Shown: piece after piece, positions 1 to 10,865 of the stretch
Numbering within the stretch: position 1 is the stretch's first letter
Layout: every line of letters starts with the position of its first letter
Origin: Myxocyprinus asiaticus
Taxonomy: Eukaryota; Chordata; Actinopteri; Cypriniformes; Catostomidae
NCBI RefSeq assembly: GCF_019703515.2
Contig: NC_059388.1
Span: 3,581,479 to 3,645,478, forward strand
Reading direction: 5' to 3'
Length of the DNA stretch: 64,000 bases
The notes under the pieces: generated by a model
Database searches by the model: none
What the model saw: only the letters and a program-made list of their open reading frames with translations
Told to the model about the DNA's origin: nothing
Translations under genes and position numbers: made by a program

Positions 1-220
1 TCATGCTGTAATTTTGCCAAATTATGAAAAAACTGAAATGATTAATGTTGTGTATTTAGGATACATAAAATCCTAATTATGAAATTAGCCATTTAATTCC
101 AAAAATGTTAAAATGCCAATGTCGACTGTTGGACACAAAAAAAATCTTACTCAGTTAAAATGTCTAAACATAATTTCAACTAGATAAATTTACTTGAGAA
201 GCAAAATTGCCTTGTTTTCA

Positions 221-668
221 AATCAAATCAAATAAATTTTATTGTCACACAACCATATACACAAGTGCAATAGTGTGTGAAATTATTGGGTGCAGTTCCG
301 AGCAACATAGTATTCGTGACAGTGATGAGACATATACCAATTTACAATAAACATCAGATTTACACAACACAATTTAAAATCTAATATACACATAATTACA
401 CATAACACAATATACAAATAATAACATACAATGTACAGTATACAATACACACAATATAGAATACACATTATAAAATAAAAAGAGTATATATAGTATATAT
501 AAAATATACAGTAGGTTGTATTGTACTGTATTGACATTCAGGCTGTCGGTTGATAGTAAGTTGCCAGTGTGTTATTAAGAGAGAATATAATTTATGACAG
601 TCCGGTGTGAGATATAAAAGTAATAAGAGTAATAAAGTGCAGTGCTGATTTATTTTGATCGTGAGAGA
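221..668 (-). mobile_element. 3' UTR and tail of L2-group LINE
   Basis: This is the 3' untranslated end of the LINE whose coding part follows at 669-2290, read on the minus strand. The element finishes with a GACAATAAA-type sequence followed by short ATTTG-like terminal repeats at about 221-237. That kind of end is typical of vertebrate L2-group LINEs, which use a short repeated 3' terminus rather than a long poly(A) tail. The 280-540 part is very TA-rich and has no coding signal. Family placement is by recognition only. Confidence 0.7.
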
Positions 669-2290
669 TCAAGAGTTCAAAAGTCTGATTGCTTGGGGGA
701 AGAAGCTGTCATGTAGTCGGCTAATGCGGGTCCTAATGCTGCGATACCACCTGCCTGATGGTAGCAGTGAGAACAGCCCATGGCTCGGGTGGCTTGAGTC
801 TCTGATGATCCTCCGAGCTTTTTTCACACACCGCCTGGTATATATTTCCTGGAGGGAGGGAAGCTCACATCCAATGATGTGTCTGGCAGTTCGCACCACC
901 CTTTGCAGGGCTTTGCGGTTGTGGGCGGTGCTATTGCCGTACCAGGCGGAGATGCAGCCAGTCAGGATGCTCTCTACAGTGCTGTTGTAGAACCGTGTGA
1001 GGATGTGGCGGTTCATTCCAAACTTCCTCAGCTGTCTCAGGAAGAAGAGGCGCTGATGAGCCTTCTTCACAACGGTCTCAGTGTGGACCAACCATGTGAG
1101 TTCCTCAGTGATGTGGACACCCAGGAACTTGAAGCTGCTGACTCTCTCCACTGGTGCTCCATTGATTTTTAAGGTGCCCCATCACCATGGGGCTGTGTTC
1201 TCTTTCTCTTCTCCTGAAGTCCACCACAAGCTCCTTTGCCTTACTGATGTTGAGGGAGAGGTTGTGCTCCTGACACCAGTGTGTCAGAGTGTGCACCTCC
1301 TCTCTGTAGGCTGTTTCATCATTGTCAGTGATCAGACCTACCACCATCGTATCATCAGCAAACTTAATGATGGCATTGGAGCTGTGTGTTGCCACACAGT
1401 CATGTGTGTACAGAGAATACAGGAATGGGCTGAGAACACAGCCCTGCGGGGCTCCAGTGTTGAGGGTCAGTGATGAGGAGATGTTGCTGCCCATTCTAAC
1501 CACCTGGTATCTGCTTGACAGGAAGTCCAGGATCCAGCTGTACAGTGAGCTGTTTAAGCCAAGAGCCCGGAGTTTCTCATCTAGCTTGGAGGGCACTATA
1601 GTGTTGAATGCTGAGCTGTAGTCTACAAACAACATCCTCGCATAAGTGTTCTTTTTTTCCAGGTGGGAGAGATCAGTGTGAATTGTAGATGCAATGGCAT
1701 CATCAGTGGAGCGGTTGTTGCTGTATGCAAACTGCAATGGGTCCAGTGACGGAGGCAGCACAGAGCAGATGTAATCTCTGATTAGTCTCTCAAAGTATTT
1801 GGTGATGATGGGGGTCAGAGCAACAGGACGCCAGTCATTTAAGCAAGTGATTTTGGATTGCTTTGGTACAGGCACAATGGTGGACGTTTTAAAGCATGTG
1901 GGGACTACAGACAAAGAGATGGAAAGGTTGAAAATGTCCATAAAAACACCAGCCAGTTGGTTCGCACACGCTCTGATGACACGGCCCGGAATGCCGTCTG
2001 GATGCCGCTTTGCGGATATTCACCCGTCGGATTGATCGGGTTACATCCGCTACAGAGACGGAGAGTGAACTAACCTCTGTAGCTTTGGCCGCGAGAGCTC
2101 TCTCCATGAGGGCGGTGTTATTTCCCTCGAAACGAGCATAAAAAGTATTTAGCTCATCTGGGAGAGAGGCATCAGTGTTCATGGCAGAGTTTTTATTCCC
2201 TTTAAAGTCCGTGATGATGTTATTTCCCTGCCACATGCTTCTAGAGTTGGTGGTGTTAAACTGTCCTTCAATCAGAAAATCTTCTGAGAA
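669..2290 (-). pseudogene. Non-LTR retrotransposon reverse transcriptase (L2/CR1/Rex1 group), broken
   Basis: This is the reverse transcriptase of a LINE, which copies its own RNA at a nicked chromosomal target. Read on the minus strand, 2290-2010 gives the pre-palm region (LNTFYARFE). 1941-1171 gives the palm, with [20 protein letters not shown] and the catalytic FADDT. 1151-669 gives the thumb and C-terminal part ([18 protein letters not shown]). The reading frame breaks near 2009, just before the PDGIPG motif, and again at the T-run 1166-1170, where one extra base shifts the frame. The endonuclease domain is absent, so the copy is 5'-truncated near 2290, the usual fate of LINE insertions. 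Codon-level similarity is well kept apart from these breaks, so the copy is old but not ancient. It could belong to L2, CR1 or Rex1; the 3' end favours L2. Confidence 0.85.
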
Positions 2291-2964
2291 TATATCCTGA
2301 AATAAATCTTGTTTTTTGTACCACATTGGTATTTTATTTTCTTCTTTTATTGTAAGGATAAATCTAACAAAATATACATACATACTTACATCACACAGTA
2401 CACAGTTTTTCTTTGCAAGTAAATGTATCTTGTTATAAAGGTATTTAGATTTTTTTTTTTTTTTTTTTTGCAGTGTAGACAAATAAACTAGTGATAGTGT
2501 GAAAACTGTCTTAGGGGAGTATTTTTTTAATGTCCACAGGACCAAAAGTGCTCAGAGTTGCAGAATAAACCCCCAATTATAATCATATTTTGACCGTACT
2601 TCGATGCTGCATAATCAGCGTTTGTTGTGTCACTTCCTCAAAAGAGAAAACATAGTCCAAGTCAATGTATCTCTATATGGAGAGCAGCTGTCCCACAAAA
2701 CATTGAGGCAAATGAAAAGTTACACTAATAACCCGGAAAAGGACAGAAAAAAAAATACAGTATATAATCTGTTTGTGCCCACAGATGCATGGATAACTCT
2801 TGAACGCATTTGCTAAAGTAAAACACAGGAGGTGGAACGTTAACACAACAAAATAATGTTAACAGTGAGAGCACTACACGAATTCATATGTTCCCCACAA
2901 TGTTGAGCATTTGAGCAAAATAGTGAAAAGAACAACAACACTCATTTCTCATTTGGTGTTCCAA
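2291..2964. other. No gene recognised
   Basis: AT-rich spacer with a T-run at about 2451-2470. Short open frames on both strands lack codon bias or motifs. Nothing further is supported. Confidence 0.6.
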
Positions 2965-3052
2965 GGAATACATAAAGTCATATGGGTTTGGAACAACATT
3001 AGGGTGAGTGAATGACAGAATTGTCATTTTTGGGTGAGCTATTCTTTTAAGC
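2965..3052. repeat. Fragment of common teleost MITE-like repeat
   Basis: The stretch ends in a TCATTTTTGGGTGAGCTATT-like sequence preceded by GGGTGAGTGAATGACAGAAT. I recognise this end from a very abundant interspersed repeat of cyprinid fish, usually seen as AATAGTTCACCCAAAAATGA on the other strand. Copies in the opposite orientation begin at 47847 and 56473. Only one end is present here. The family name is not known to me with certainty. Confidence 0.55.
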
Positions 3053-5446
3053 CTTTTGTAACCCACATATAACAATCAATTATATCTTTTGCCCGCTGAA
3101 CCATATTAATTTACACTGGAAGGTTAAGATATTGGCCTGCAGACATGGGTGCGAAAACATTTTCTGTGATAATACATTGTTTGTAATTAAAGAATGGAGT
3201 TTGAAACTGGTGACCTGTTGCACTGCTGCATATCGGATGTAAGATATTTCTACAAGAATCCCTGAAGCACAGTCACACTGATCATAGGGACAGCAGTAAC
3301 AGGCCGCAGAAAAAATTGTCCCCTTTGACAAACACGACAGGCAACAGAGAGCTGACATTGCACACTACAGTTGAGAATCCATCAAGCACTGCTTAAATGT
3401 ACTTTGGGTACATTTAGTGCTTTAATTCAATCATGCACAGACAATAATCTCATAGGGTGACAGAGTTTGTAAAATGTTTGTGATGCATTTCACTTTGATG
3501 AACCTGTAGGATTAAAGCGGCTTGATATCTAATTTTAAACTGAGATCATATGATAAGCCTTCAAATTCATGAGAGGAACTGTGTTCTTTATAGCGTTAAA
3601 CATATACAAGTGTAACAATAGTATTCTCTATGGTTGTGGTCTTGAAAACCTCACTCTCGTAATGTCATGGGCAGCAGTAATCTCATCAATGAAATTACTG
3701 ACGAAAATGTACATTGACCAAGGGTTTTTACATTTTGTCAACGATAACGAAGACGAGATGAATAAGACGCATCATGCACTTATTAAACAATTTTAATTAA
3801 AGCATACTGTTTACAAAAATATGACGAGAAAAAAATGAAATATTTTAACAGTGCACAAACAGACATTGAAACATCAAGAGAATCATCTTTTTTTAGAAGA
3901 ATAAATAATTGATTGATTCATATAAACCAATTATTCAGCATGTTGGGGATTTCCCTGTTTGAGCTGTGTAAACAGAAAAAGCTGAACATCGGCAAAATGA
4001 ACCACTTTACAAACACATCAATTACCTCACTCAAACACATCCTATTTATACACAAGGTTAATCACAACATCCACAACATACATATAAAATTACATCTTAC
4101 ATCTACACAAACCATAAAGCGAATGAACAGGTTAACTGCCTAACTTGCATTGTGAATACACTGTTTCCATAAACAGGTGCTAAACATAATGCAGTTCCAA
4201 ACTGGCTAAAACATGGAAATTAATAACAGTCTCTAAAACATGAAGAATACAGTAGCTAATAATTCAGTATATTCATTTTATGCTTTTATTTCATGAGCTT
4301 AGGTTTTCAAAACAAGGAGAGTATTTTACTGTCTTTTATATGTTTGATACTGTTTAAATTAATAATTTTTCATACATTTTTCTAAATGTTTGAATATTTG
4401 ATTAAAGTTTGGTCTGTTACAGTTTGACACAGGTTTTTGTTATTAGCGCATTGTTTACTAAAAATATATGTAATTTTAGTCAGAGAAAAAGTGACTGTAA
4501 TGAATGAATATGACATGATGAAATACTGACTTAATTTAAAAGGACATTTTCATCAAAAGACTTAAACTCTGAAAAACAGTGTAAAAAATGTACGTATTAT
4601 TAACAGATCATAGGAGAACCTTTGTAACTTCAACATAGAACTCCTTATTTTCTAGTTCTTAAAAAAACCTCTATGCACTGGTGCTTAAAAGAATTCAGAA
4701 ATCAATACTCTGATCTTAAGAAGCTAAAATGTAAAAAAAATTAATCTAAAAAGAGCTATTTAGCCAACTCAGCTAGGGTTTTTGCTGACCCTAAGAACCA
4801 CTGAAGAATTTTGAGTGTTCCAGACACTGTAGCTCTCGTATCTCCTTCATGCTTCCACATCTTCAAACTTGACATGGTGTGATCAGTTACAACACATAAC
4901 AACCAACCAATGGAAATTGCAATCTGGTCTCACAGAATCACAATACTATACCTACATTTTTGCTAAATGATTTTTGTGTGGCTTGTTGTACGTATCGCAG
5001 CAGTTTCCTGGTGAAATTAAGACTACGAGCCGCTACATCAACAATGATTTTTATTCCCTTTCACACAAATTACAAGTAAAATGGAAGATTATCAGTTAAA
5101 AAACACATACATTTTACCGTTCCTCACACAATACTATCTTATGATGGCAAAACACTTTTACGTGCATGATGTAAACTTGTTAAAAAACAATCAAATTACG
5201 CAGTAAATCAACTGATGGGAGTGTTGCACTTGCGATGCAAAGGACCGGGGTACGAGTTCTGAAGAGCATGCAAGTTGATGTGTGCCGAAAGTGTCATAAA
5301 AGCGCCACAAAATAACCTGGTTGCTTTAGCAATTGCATTTTTATCAGGAAGTCGTGGCTTGCAACTTAAGTGTTCCTAATCACTCAGGTAAACTTAAAAC
5401 ATACAATATAAATGGGAGTCTGCTTCAGTTAGATTTTACTCATACA
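3053..5446. other. No gene recognised
   Basis: About 2.4 kb of AT-rich sequence. Open frames are short and of low complexity. No splice-bounded exon, RNA gene or transposon terminus could be supported on either strand. Confidence 0.55.
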
Positions 5447-5631
5447 AAAATTCTAAGGGTGCCAATAATTGTAGGGATTTTTTTTTTTTTTTTTTCACAT
5501 TTAATTTTTTCAATAATTTTTGTGAATATTTTGAATAAAAGACCAAGAAGATACACAGAAAAGAAATTTTTCCACAGCCTGTTTTGCTCAAATATACCAA
5601 GGGTGCCATTATTTGTGGAGGGGACAGTTTA
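5447..5631. repeat. Fish repeat with GGGTGCCAATAATT ends
   Basis: AAGGGTGCCAATAATTGT near 5456 and AAGGGTGCCATTATTTGT near 5599 are two near-copies in the same orientation, either side of a T-rich core. This phrase is common at the ends of Tc1-like and MITE-type repeats in fish. No transposase is left and no clear inverted repeat pair is visible. Confidence 0.4.
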
Positions 5632-5960
5632 AACACATGTGATAATATCCAAAGATTGACAGTGACGCCTCCCTTATGAGACTGCCCTAAGCTTACCTCC
5701 GCATTGAGAAACAGACACTGTGGGACGCTTTTGCCGTATATATGGTGACGTGCAGGGCTCTTGCACAAGCAGCATTATTTGATGCCTTTAGAGTCATAAC
5801 GATTGTTTTTTTATGTTAAGCCAGTATCATTTCAGCATCTGCCTCTGATAGAGATTCACAAGTAGCTCCAAATATGACTGATACAACCATAGAAGCTCCC
5901 ACTTGCTGCTTTGATCTTCCATCATTGTCTGTCTCTGCCAAATCAACTCTGGCTTTGGAT
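5632..5960. other. No gene recognised
   Basis: Unique-looking spacer between two repeat fragments. No supported coding or RNA feature. Confidence 0.5.
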
Positions 5961-6359
5961 TGAAAAAGTAGGTTATTCAGAAAATTCAAAATGGCCGACA
6001 GGAATTTTTCATATCGTTGGACTCGTTATACCTCACTAAATCTAATGAGACCAATTTGATGATTTTATGACAAACTGTTCAAAAGTCTCGTGAACAGTAG
6101 GGGGAAGTGCACCAAAACGCTGCAGCTAACCTCAGGGCCTAATGGTGATGACACGTACCAAGTTTCGTCCCAATCCCTCAAAGCGTTGCGGAGATACAGC
6201 CTCAAGTTAAATTTTGCACGTTCTTCATCGAATGCGCTGAAGCGCCATTCGAAAACGGTATGGTTTATAAAGATTCCGTGAATAATTTTTTGTCGTGAGT
6301 GCCTCTAGATGATGCAGGCCAAAAGGCTTAGGACGAGTTTGAAAAAGTAGGTTTTTCGG
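5961..6359. repeat. Unclassified fish repeat family, left part of a unit split by L1
   Basis: The sequence carries the same phrases found at 18252-21070: GAAAAAGTAGGTTTTTCGG, AAAATTCAAAATGGCCGAC, GTGATGACACGTACCAAG and CAATCCCTCAAAGCG. The unit is interrupted at 6359 by the L1, and its continuation (AAAATCCAAATTGGCG) resumes at 18252. No coding capacity is seen. The family is common in teleost genomes, but I cannot name it. Confidence 0.7.
6346..6359. repeat. Target-site duplication, left copy (L1)
   Basis: AGTAGGTTTTTCGG occurs here and again at 18238-18251, immediately after the A-rich tail of the L1. The sequence belongs to the interrupted host repeat, as an intact relative near 19688-19701 (AGTAGGTTTTTCAG) shows. 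A 14-bp duplication is in the usual range for L1 target-primed reverse transcription. Confidence 0.9.
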
Positions 6360-6497
6360 GGGTCACGTGACACCATGCAGGGAGCAGACGTGTGAGCAAC
6401 GAGCTGTGTGCACTTTGCTAAATTTGTAATTCTTTTTATGTGATAACCTGGTGAAATTCGATACAGTCAGTTACACATTTGCTCTTTGAGGTAAAAT

Positions 6498-7314
6498 ATG
6501 GCAAAGAAGTCAAAATCCTCGGGCTTTGAAGACATTAAAAGACACTTACGTGCTCAGGATGAAAGCCCCGTCAGGCCTACAGACTGGGGATTCGATTTGG
6601 AGATCCAGCGTCAACTGTCCAACATGTCGGTGATGCTGATGAGGATTCTTGCTGACTTGGAGGATCTCGCTGTTATACGTTGATCAATTACGGCGATGGA
6701 AACCAAATTCTCTGAGTTAGTCACAAGAGTTATGGATGTTGAGAGACGAATTGATTGTCTTGAGTCATCGGAGAGGGAATTACCCCTAATCCACCCATGA
6801 CCAAAGTTGATTTGGAATATGTTCTTGGAAAATTTAAGATCTTGAGAATAGAAATCACAGGAATAACATCCGAATTGTTGGAATTCCTGAGCATAAGGAG
6901 GGCAGAGATATGGTGAAATTCTTGGATGAACTCTTCCCGAGTCTGCTCGACATAATGGGCTGGAAATCGAGCGAGCTCACAGAGTTCCGGCGGGTAGACC
7001 TACTGAGGGAAACAGGCCCTGATCGATTTTGGTCAAATTTCAGAGATCATCCGATAAAGATCATGTGTTGTGCCAGGCGAGGAACAGGGGAGGGCTTTCT
7101 TGGAAGAATCACAGTGTTTTGTTGTTCCCGGACTTTGCGAATTCGACGAGAGAAACATGAGCGATTCAAGGAGTGTAAGAAACTCTTGCATCAAAGAAAT
7201 ATTGTTTTTACACTGATGTTTCCGGCCAGACTGAAAATAGAGATGAAGGACGGTCGCAAAGTATTCACGTGTCCGAAACAAGCACTGTCTTTTATACAAT
7301 CTATGAGTGAGTAA
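6498..7314 (+). pseudogene. L1 ORF1 nucleic-acid-binding protein, broken
   Basis: L1 ORF1 protein forms trimers that coat the element RNA and act as chaperone. The 6498-6683 part starts MAKKSKSSGFEDIKRHLRAQ and ends at an in-frame TGA. Reading on in the same frame gives a heptad-like stretch (6690-6780), consistent with the coiled coil. After a frame change near 6780-6830, the RRM-like and C-terminal part reads NNIRIVGIPEHKEG, then FLDELFPSLL, ending KQALSFIQSMSE at 7314. NNIRIVGIPE is the conserved entry to the ORF1p RRM. At least one stop and one frameshift make it non-functional. The ATG at 6498 fits the N-terminus of fish L1 ORF1 as I know it. Confidence 0.82.
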
Positions 7315-8020
7315 ACCATTGGGGTATTTCTCATGTAAGTGGATCGACTCGCTGTTGGAGGAAGTTGGGTGTCATTTTTGTTTCTTTTTGCGTTGACTCC
7401 GCCTGGCGGCTGGAGTCTGTTTGGTGGAATAACACTTTTCCTTAAAGAATCTTTTGCATTGACGGAAGATCGCTTCTGCACTGAAGTTCCCGGCCAGATT
7501 GAGATTAGACATTATAGATGACCGCAAAATGTTTACATGCCCACACAAAGGATGTCTTTTTTACAGTTGGCGGTCTGAGTAAGTCATGGTGTATTCTTTT
7601 CATGTGCCCTCTGAGTGAACTTGACTCTTGATCACCCGAGGAACTGGGATTCCTGTTTTGCTGCTGTTTATGATGGTTCCGCCTAGCGGCTGGAGTTTGC
7701 TTTGTGGAGTAACACTGCTTTGGGACAGTTTTGTGGATGAACCTGCATGTTCTTTGTTCTTATGCCTCCTGTTGGCTGGGGTTTGATTTGTGGAGTTTTT
7801 CTGCGGGACATTGGAATGATTACATCATCTGCTGCATTCATAAGCAACCGGTTCACCGTTCATATGTTTGACTGTTCGAGGACACTGAACGGTTTATAGC
7901 AGCTGGAATTTTGTTCTGTGGAAGAACACATCTTTGAGTCAGTTCTGTGAATGAATCTATACGTAACGTGTGTTTATGATGCCTATTGGCAGAGGTTTGT
8001 TTTACAAGGTATTTTCTGTT
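7190..8020 (+). repeat. Degenerate tandem repeats in L1 ORF1-ORF2 spacer
   Basis: The end of ORF1 plus spacer (about 7213-7440) is followed by a diverged second copy (about 7481-7725). TTTCCGGCCAGACTGAAA pairs with TTCCCGGCCAGATTGAGA, and CCGCCTGGCGGCTGGAGT with CCGCCTAGCGGCTGGAGT. Further partial copies of the GGCTGGAGTTTG...TGTGGAGTAACAC motif occur near 7770, 7895 and 7985. Unit length is near 280 bp for the first pair and about 85-130 bp for the rest. The second copy of the ORF1 C-terminus is out of frame. Confidence 0.6.
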
Positions 8021-8041
8021 ATGTAATTTTACCTTACAAAT

Positions 8042-8987
8042 TTGTCGCGGGGGCTCTTGCAGGCGTGCATGGATCTTTTGAGTTTGGAGGAATTGACGCC
8101 GGTTGGCGCTCTCGTGCATGGGGTTAATGTGCTTATTATTATATTGATAAATAAACATCTACAATTCAAATATCTCAAACAGATTAAGGATAAATTAGGA
8201 AGAGTCATTATTGTTTTCGTTGAAATTCAGGGACAAAGGCTGATTGTGGCTAATATTTATGCACCTAATGCTGATAACCAGGACTTTTGTATAGATCTTG
8301 AAGGGATGTTGCAAGCCACTGGCACCCCTCATGATATAATATTGGGAGGAGACTTTAATCTTTTGATGGACTCAGTTCTTGATCATAGTGAAGCGAAAGT
8401 GTGTAAGCCCCCTAGAGCAACAGTGACACTTCACAGGATGTGTAAAAATCTTGGTCTTGCAGATATCTGGTGACTTTTGAACCCATCTGGTAGGGACTAT
8501 ACATTTTTTTCATCAGTTCATAAAATCTATTCTAGAAATTGTTTTTTATATCTAAGTCCCTCATTTCATCTGTAGTCGATTGCTCAATTAGAAATATCTT
8601 AGTCTCAGATCACGCCCTGGTGAGTTTAGAGATGTTGCCTCATACAGAGAAAAATAAATCATATAGTTGGCGCTTTAATGTATCCCTTTTGCAAAATCCT
8701 GATTTCCAACAAACATTAAAGGCTGAAATCAATGTTTATATGGAGACCAACTGGTCCACAGTATCCTCTGTGGGCGTGGCTTGGGAGGCACTTTAGGCGG
8801 TTCTTAGGGGTCAGATCATACAGTATGCCTCATTCCTCAAAAAATCCAAAGCACAAGAACTTGTGGAATTGGAAGGGAATATTAAAAGGGCAGAGGCAGA
8901 GCTGAAATGTTGTATGTCGTCTGATGGCCTCAGAGAATTGACCTGATTGAAATATAGATATAATGCTATTTTGTCGCGGAAAGTGGA
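8042..8987 (+). pseudogene. L1 ORF2 apurinic-type endonuclease domain, broken
   Basis: This is the N-terminal part of the L1 ORF2 protein, the nuclease that nicks the target DNA. Readable motifs, in order, are VANIYAPNADNQDF (substrate-binding Asn/Tyr/Pro), ILGGDFNLLMD (GDFN catalytic block), LADIW and later VSDHALVSL (SDH block holding the catalytic Asp-His pair). The frame stops at 8473, shifts, and stops again at 8796. The start of the domain is decayed. The frame resumes on the far side of the DIRS insertion: KVEF at 8982-8990 joins WLFRARQSYFES at 15283. Confidence 0.85.
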
Positions 8988-9169
8988 GTTCCCTATCTGT
9001 CACTCACTCGACGTTGGTGTCGATGTAGTGACACTAGGGGTCACTCTTGGGAGCCCGAGACACCTCTGGTGTTTGATAAAAGGCCAATGAAAATTGGCGA
9101 GTGGTATTTGCATGCCACTCCCCCGAACATACGGGTATAAAAGGAGCTGGTATGCAACCACTCATTCAG
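8988..9169 (+). repeat. Left inverted terminal repeat of DIRS copy 1
   Basis: 9013-9169 is the inverted counterpart of 15073-15230. The outer 25 bases (GTTCCCTATCTGTCACTCAC and on) are unique to the left end. Their reverse complement appears only in the internal complementary region. The repeat contains a TATA box at 9136. Confidence 0.9.
9136..9143 (+). promoter_or_regulatory. TATA box in DIRS terminal repeat
   Basis: TATAAAAG preceded by ACGGG and followed by GAGCTGGTATGC. The same box sits in the equivalent place of the other DIRS termini (36254-36261 plus, 40564-40557 minus, 50849-50856 plus). Conservation across copies supports a promoter role, and because it lies in the inverted repeats both ends could fire inward. 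Confidence 0.65.
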
Positions 9170-9428
9170 ATTTTCTCTTTGGAGCCGAACGGTCATGCTC
9201 ACTGAGCTGAATACTACTGTTCATTCACCTCTGCTGGATCTGACGGCACATTTCAGCGGCTTCTCCCTCCTCTGCACTGGTGCACTGCAGAGAATGCCCC
9301 TGGGCGCTTCGGCAGAAAAACTAGAGAGTATATTTTCTGAAAGAGCATTTTTCCCCTCTAAAAGAGTATATATTTCTCTAAAAGAGCGCACACACGGAAC
9401 GTCTTTTTAAAGATGCGTCTTTTTAAAG

Positions 9429-10839
9429 ATGCTTTTCCGATTGTGTGTTATTCCTGGTTGTGCTCGTTATCTCTCGCCTTCTAACGGTCACGATCACTGT
9501 CTTTCGTGTCTGGGCACTGCTCACGCGGAGACAGCGTTCGTGGATGGTTATGTTCTCATTGCGAGAATATGTCCATGGCAACGTTGCGGTCGCGGCTCAC
9601 CTTCGTAAGAAAGCGAGCCACCCCAGAGGCTCCCGCCTCGGTCCTTTTACCCACGGGTTTGAGGCCAGCGCGGCTAGCACTGGGAGCGATTTGGGGACCC
9701 CAATGGGACCGCCTCCACCGGGTATCCCCCCGCGGACCTCCCATTCCCCAGCACGCTCGTCTGCCCCGATCGGGCTTCCAGGTGAGTCCGCCGGCTCGTC
9801 TCACGCCGAGTTCGACCTCTTATTCGGAGCCCGCGGATGTGATGAGCTCTCGAGCGCAGCATCGGAGAGTGGGCTCGTCCAGTCAGAAGTCTCAGCTGGG
9901 CTCCTCCCTTCGGGGTCGATCGCCCAGTCACAGGCTGACGCGGAGATGACAACATGCTAGAGTGGATTTCATCGCTCCTCCCTGAACCCTTGCAGCTCGG
10001 TGATTGGTTCCTGGGCTCGCGGCGCCGCTCAAAGCCACGCCCCGCCCCGTTCCTTTCTTCCCGGAAGTGCGCGGGAGGCACTTTTTACTGCCCGGTCCCG
10101 ATCATTTCAGCTTTGCCGCTCTCACTACCCTCGATGGTGGGGTGGCCAAGGGTTATTCGGCAATCCCCCGGTGGATAAAGGAGCTCGCGGTGCACCTATG
10201 CCCACGGAGCGCCACCACCTGGCACGGGTGCCCAAAGCCCCCGTCCAAGGCCTGTAGGTTTACATCATCTCTGACGGCCAAGGCTCTCCTGCAAGTCCGC
10301 CAAGGCGCTAAAGGAATTGCACGAGGGTAGTTCCACCCCGGGATTGATGCAGGAACTGCGCTCGGCGACCAACCTCCCTCCGAGCGATGGAGGTCACGGC
10401 GCGATCTCTCGGGCGGACGATGGCCACACTAGTGGTCCAGGAGCGCCACCTTTGGCTCAACCTGGTCGAGATGGGTGAGGCCGACAAGACACGATTCCTT
10501 GCTGCCCCCATTTCCCAGGCGGGCCTATTCGGTGACACCGTCAAGGACTTTGCCCAGCAGTTCTCGATGGTAGAGCAGTAGATGGATGCTAGCCGGCATA
10601 TCCTGCCCCGGCGCGGCTCAAGATCCCGCACCCCATCTACTCATCGCCAAGGGCGTCCCCCTGCAGTGACTGCACCGGCTCCGCCGCAGCCTGCCCCTTC
10701 GGCCTGGCCCCGGCATGGAGCCCACCGCAGGAAGCAGACGCCACCCGTCTCGCGGCCGCCCAGAACCCATGAAAGGCTTCAAAGCGCCCTTGAGACGGGC
10801 GACCCAGGGACAACAAACCCGCTGCTCTGGAGCTGGTAA
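9429..10839 (+). pseudogene. DIRS gag-like protein, broken
   Basis: This is the putative nucleocapsid-like protein of the DIRS element. The ATG at 9429 opens a frame with a Cys/His-rich N-terminus (GCARYLSPS, then HCLSCLGTAHAETAF). The same start context (TTTTTAAAGATG) and pattern occur in copy 3 at 51093 (GCGRYLSPP, CLECLGCQHAE). After a frameshift near 9570 the Pro/Ser-rich middle continues (SHCENMSMATLRSRLTFV). About 10050-10330 reads ALTTLDGGVAKGYSAIPRW, and 10387-10581 reads VVQERHLWLNLVEM then GLFGDTVKDFAQQFS, ended by TAG. A basic/Pro-rich tail runs to about 10839. Block order matches gag of fish DIRS elements as I know them. Stops and shifts rule out function. Confidence 0.72.
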
Positions 10840-10865
10840 GCAGATCTTCATCTTTTTGTTTCCTT

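Noticed and set aside
283..537. Open frame rich in Tyr, Ile and Cys on the minus strand
   Set aside because: It lies in the TA-rich 3' UTR of the LINE and reflects TATA repeats, not a gene.
9556..10081. Long minus-strand open frames across the gag region
   Set aside because: They are GC-rich antisense shadows of the gag pseudogene and have no domain.
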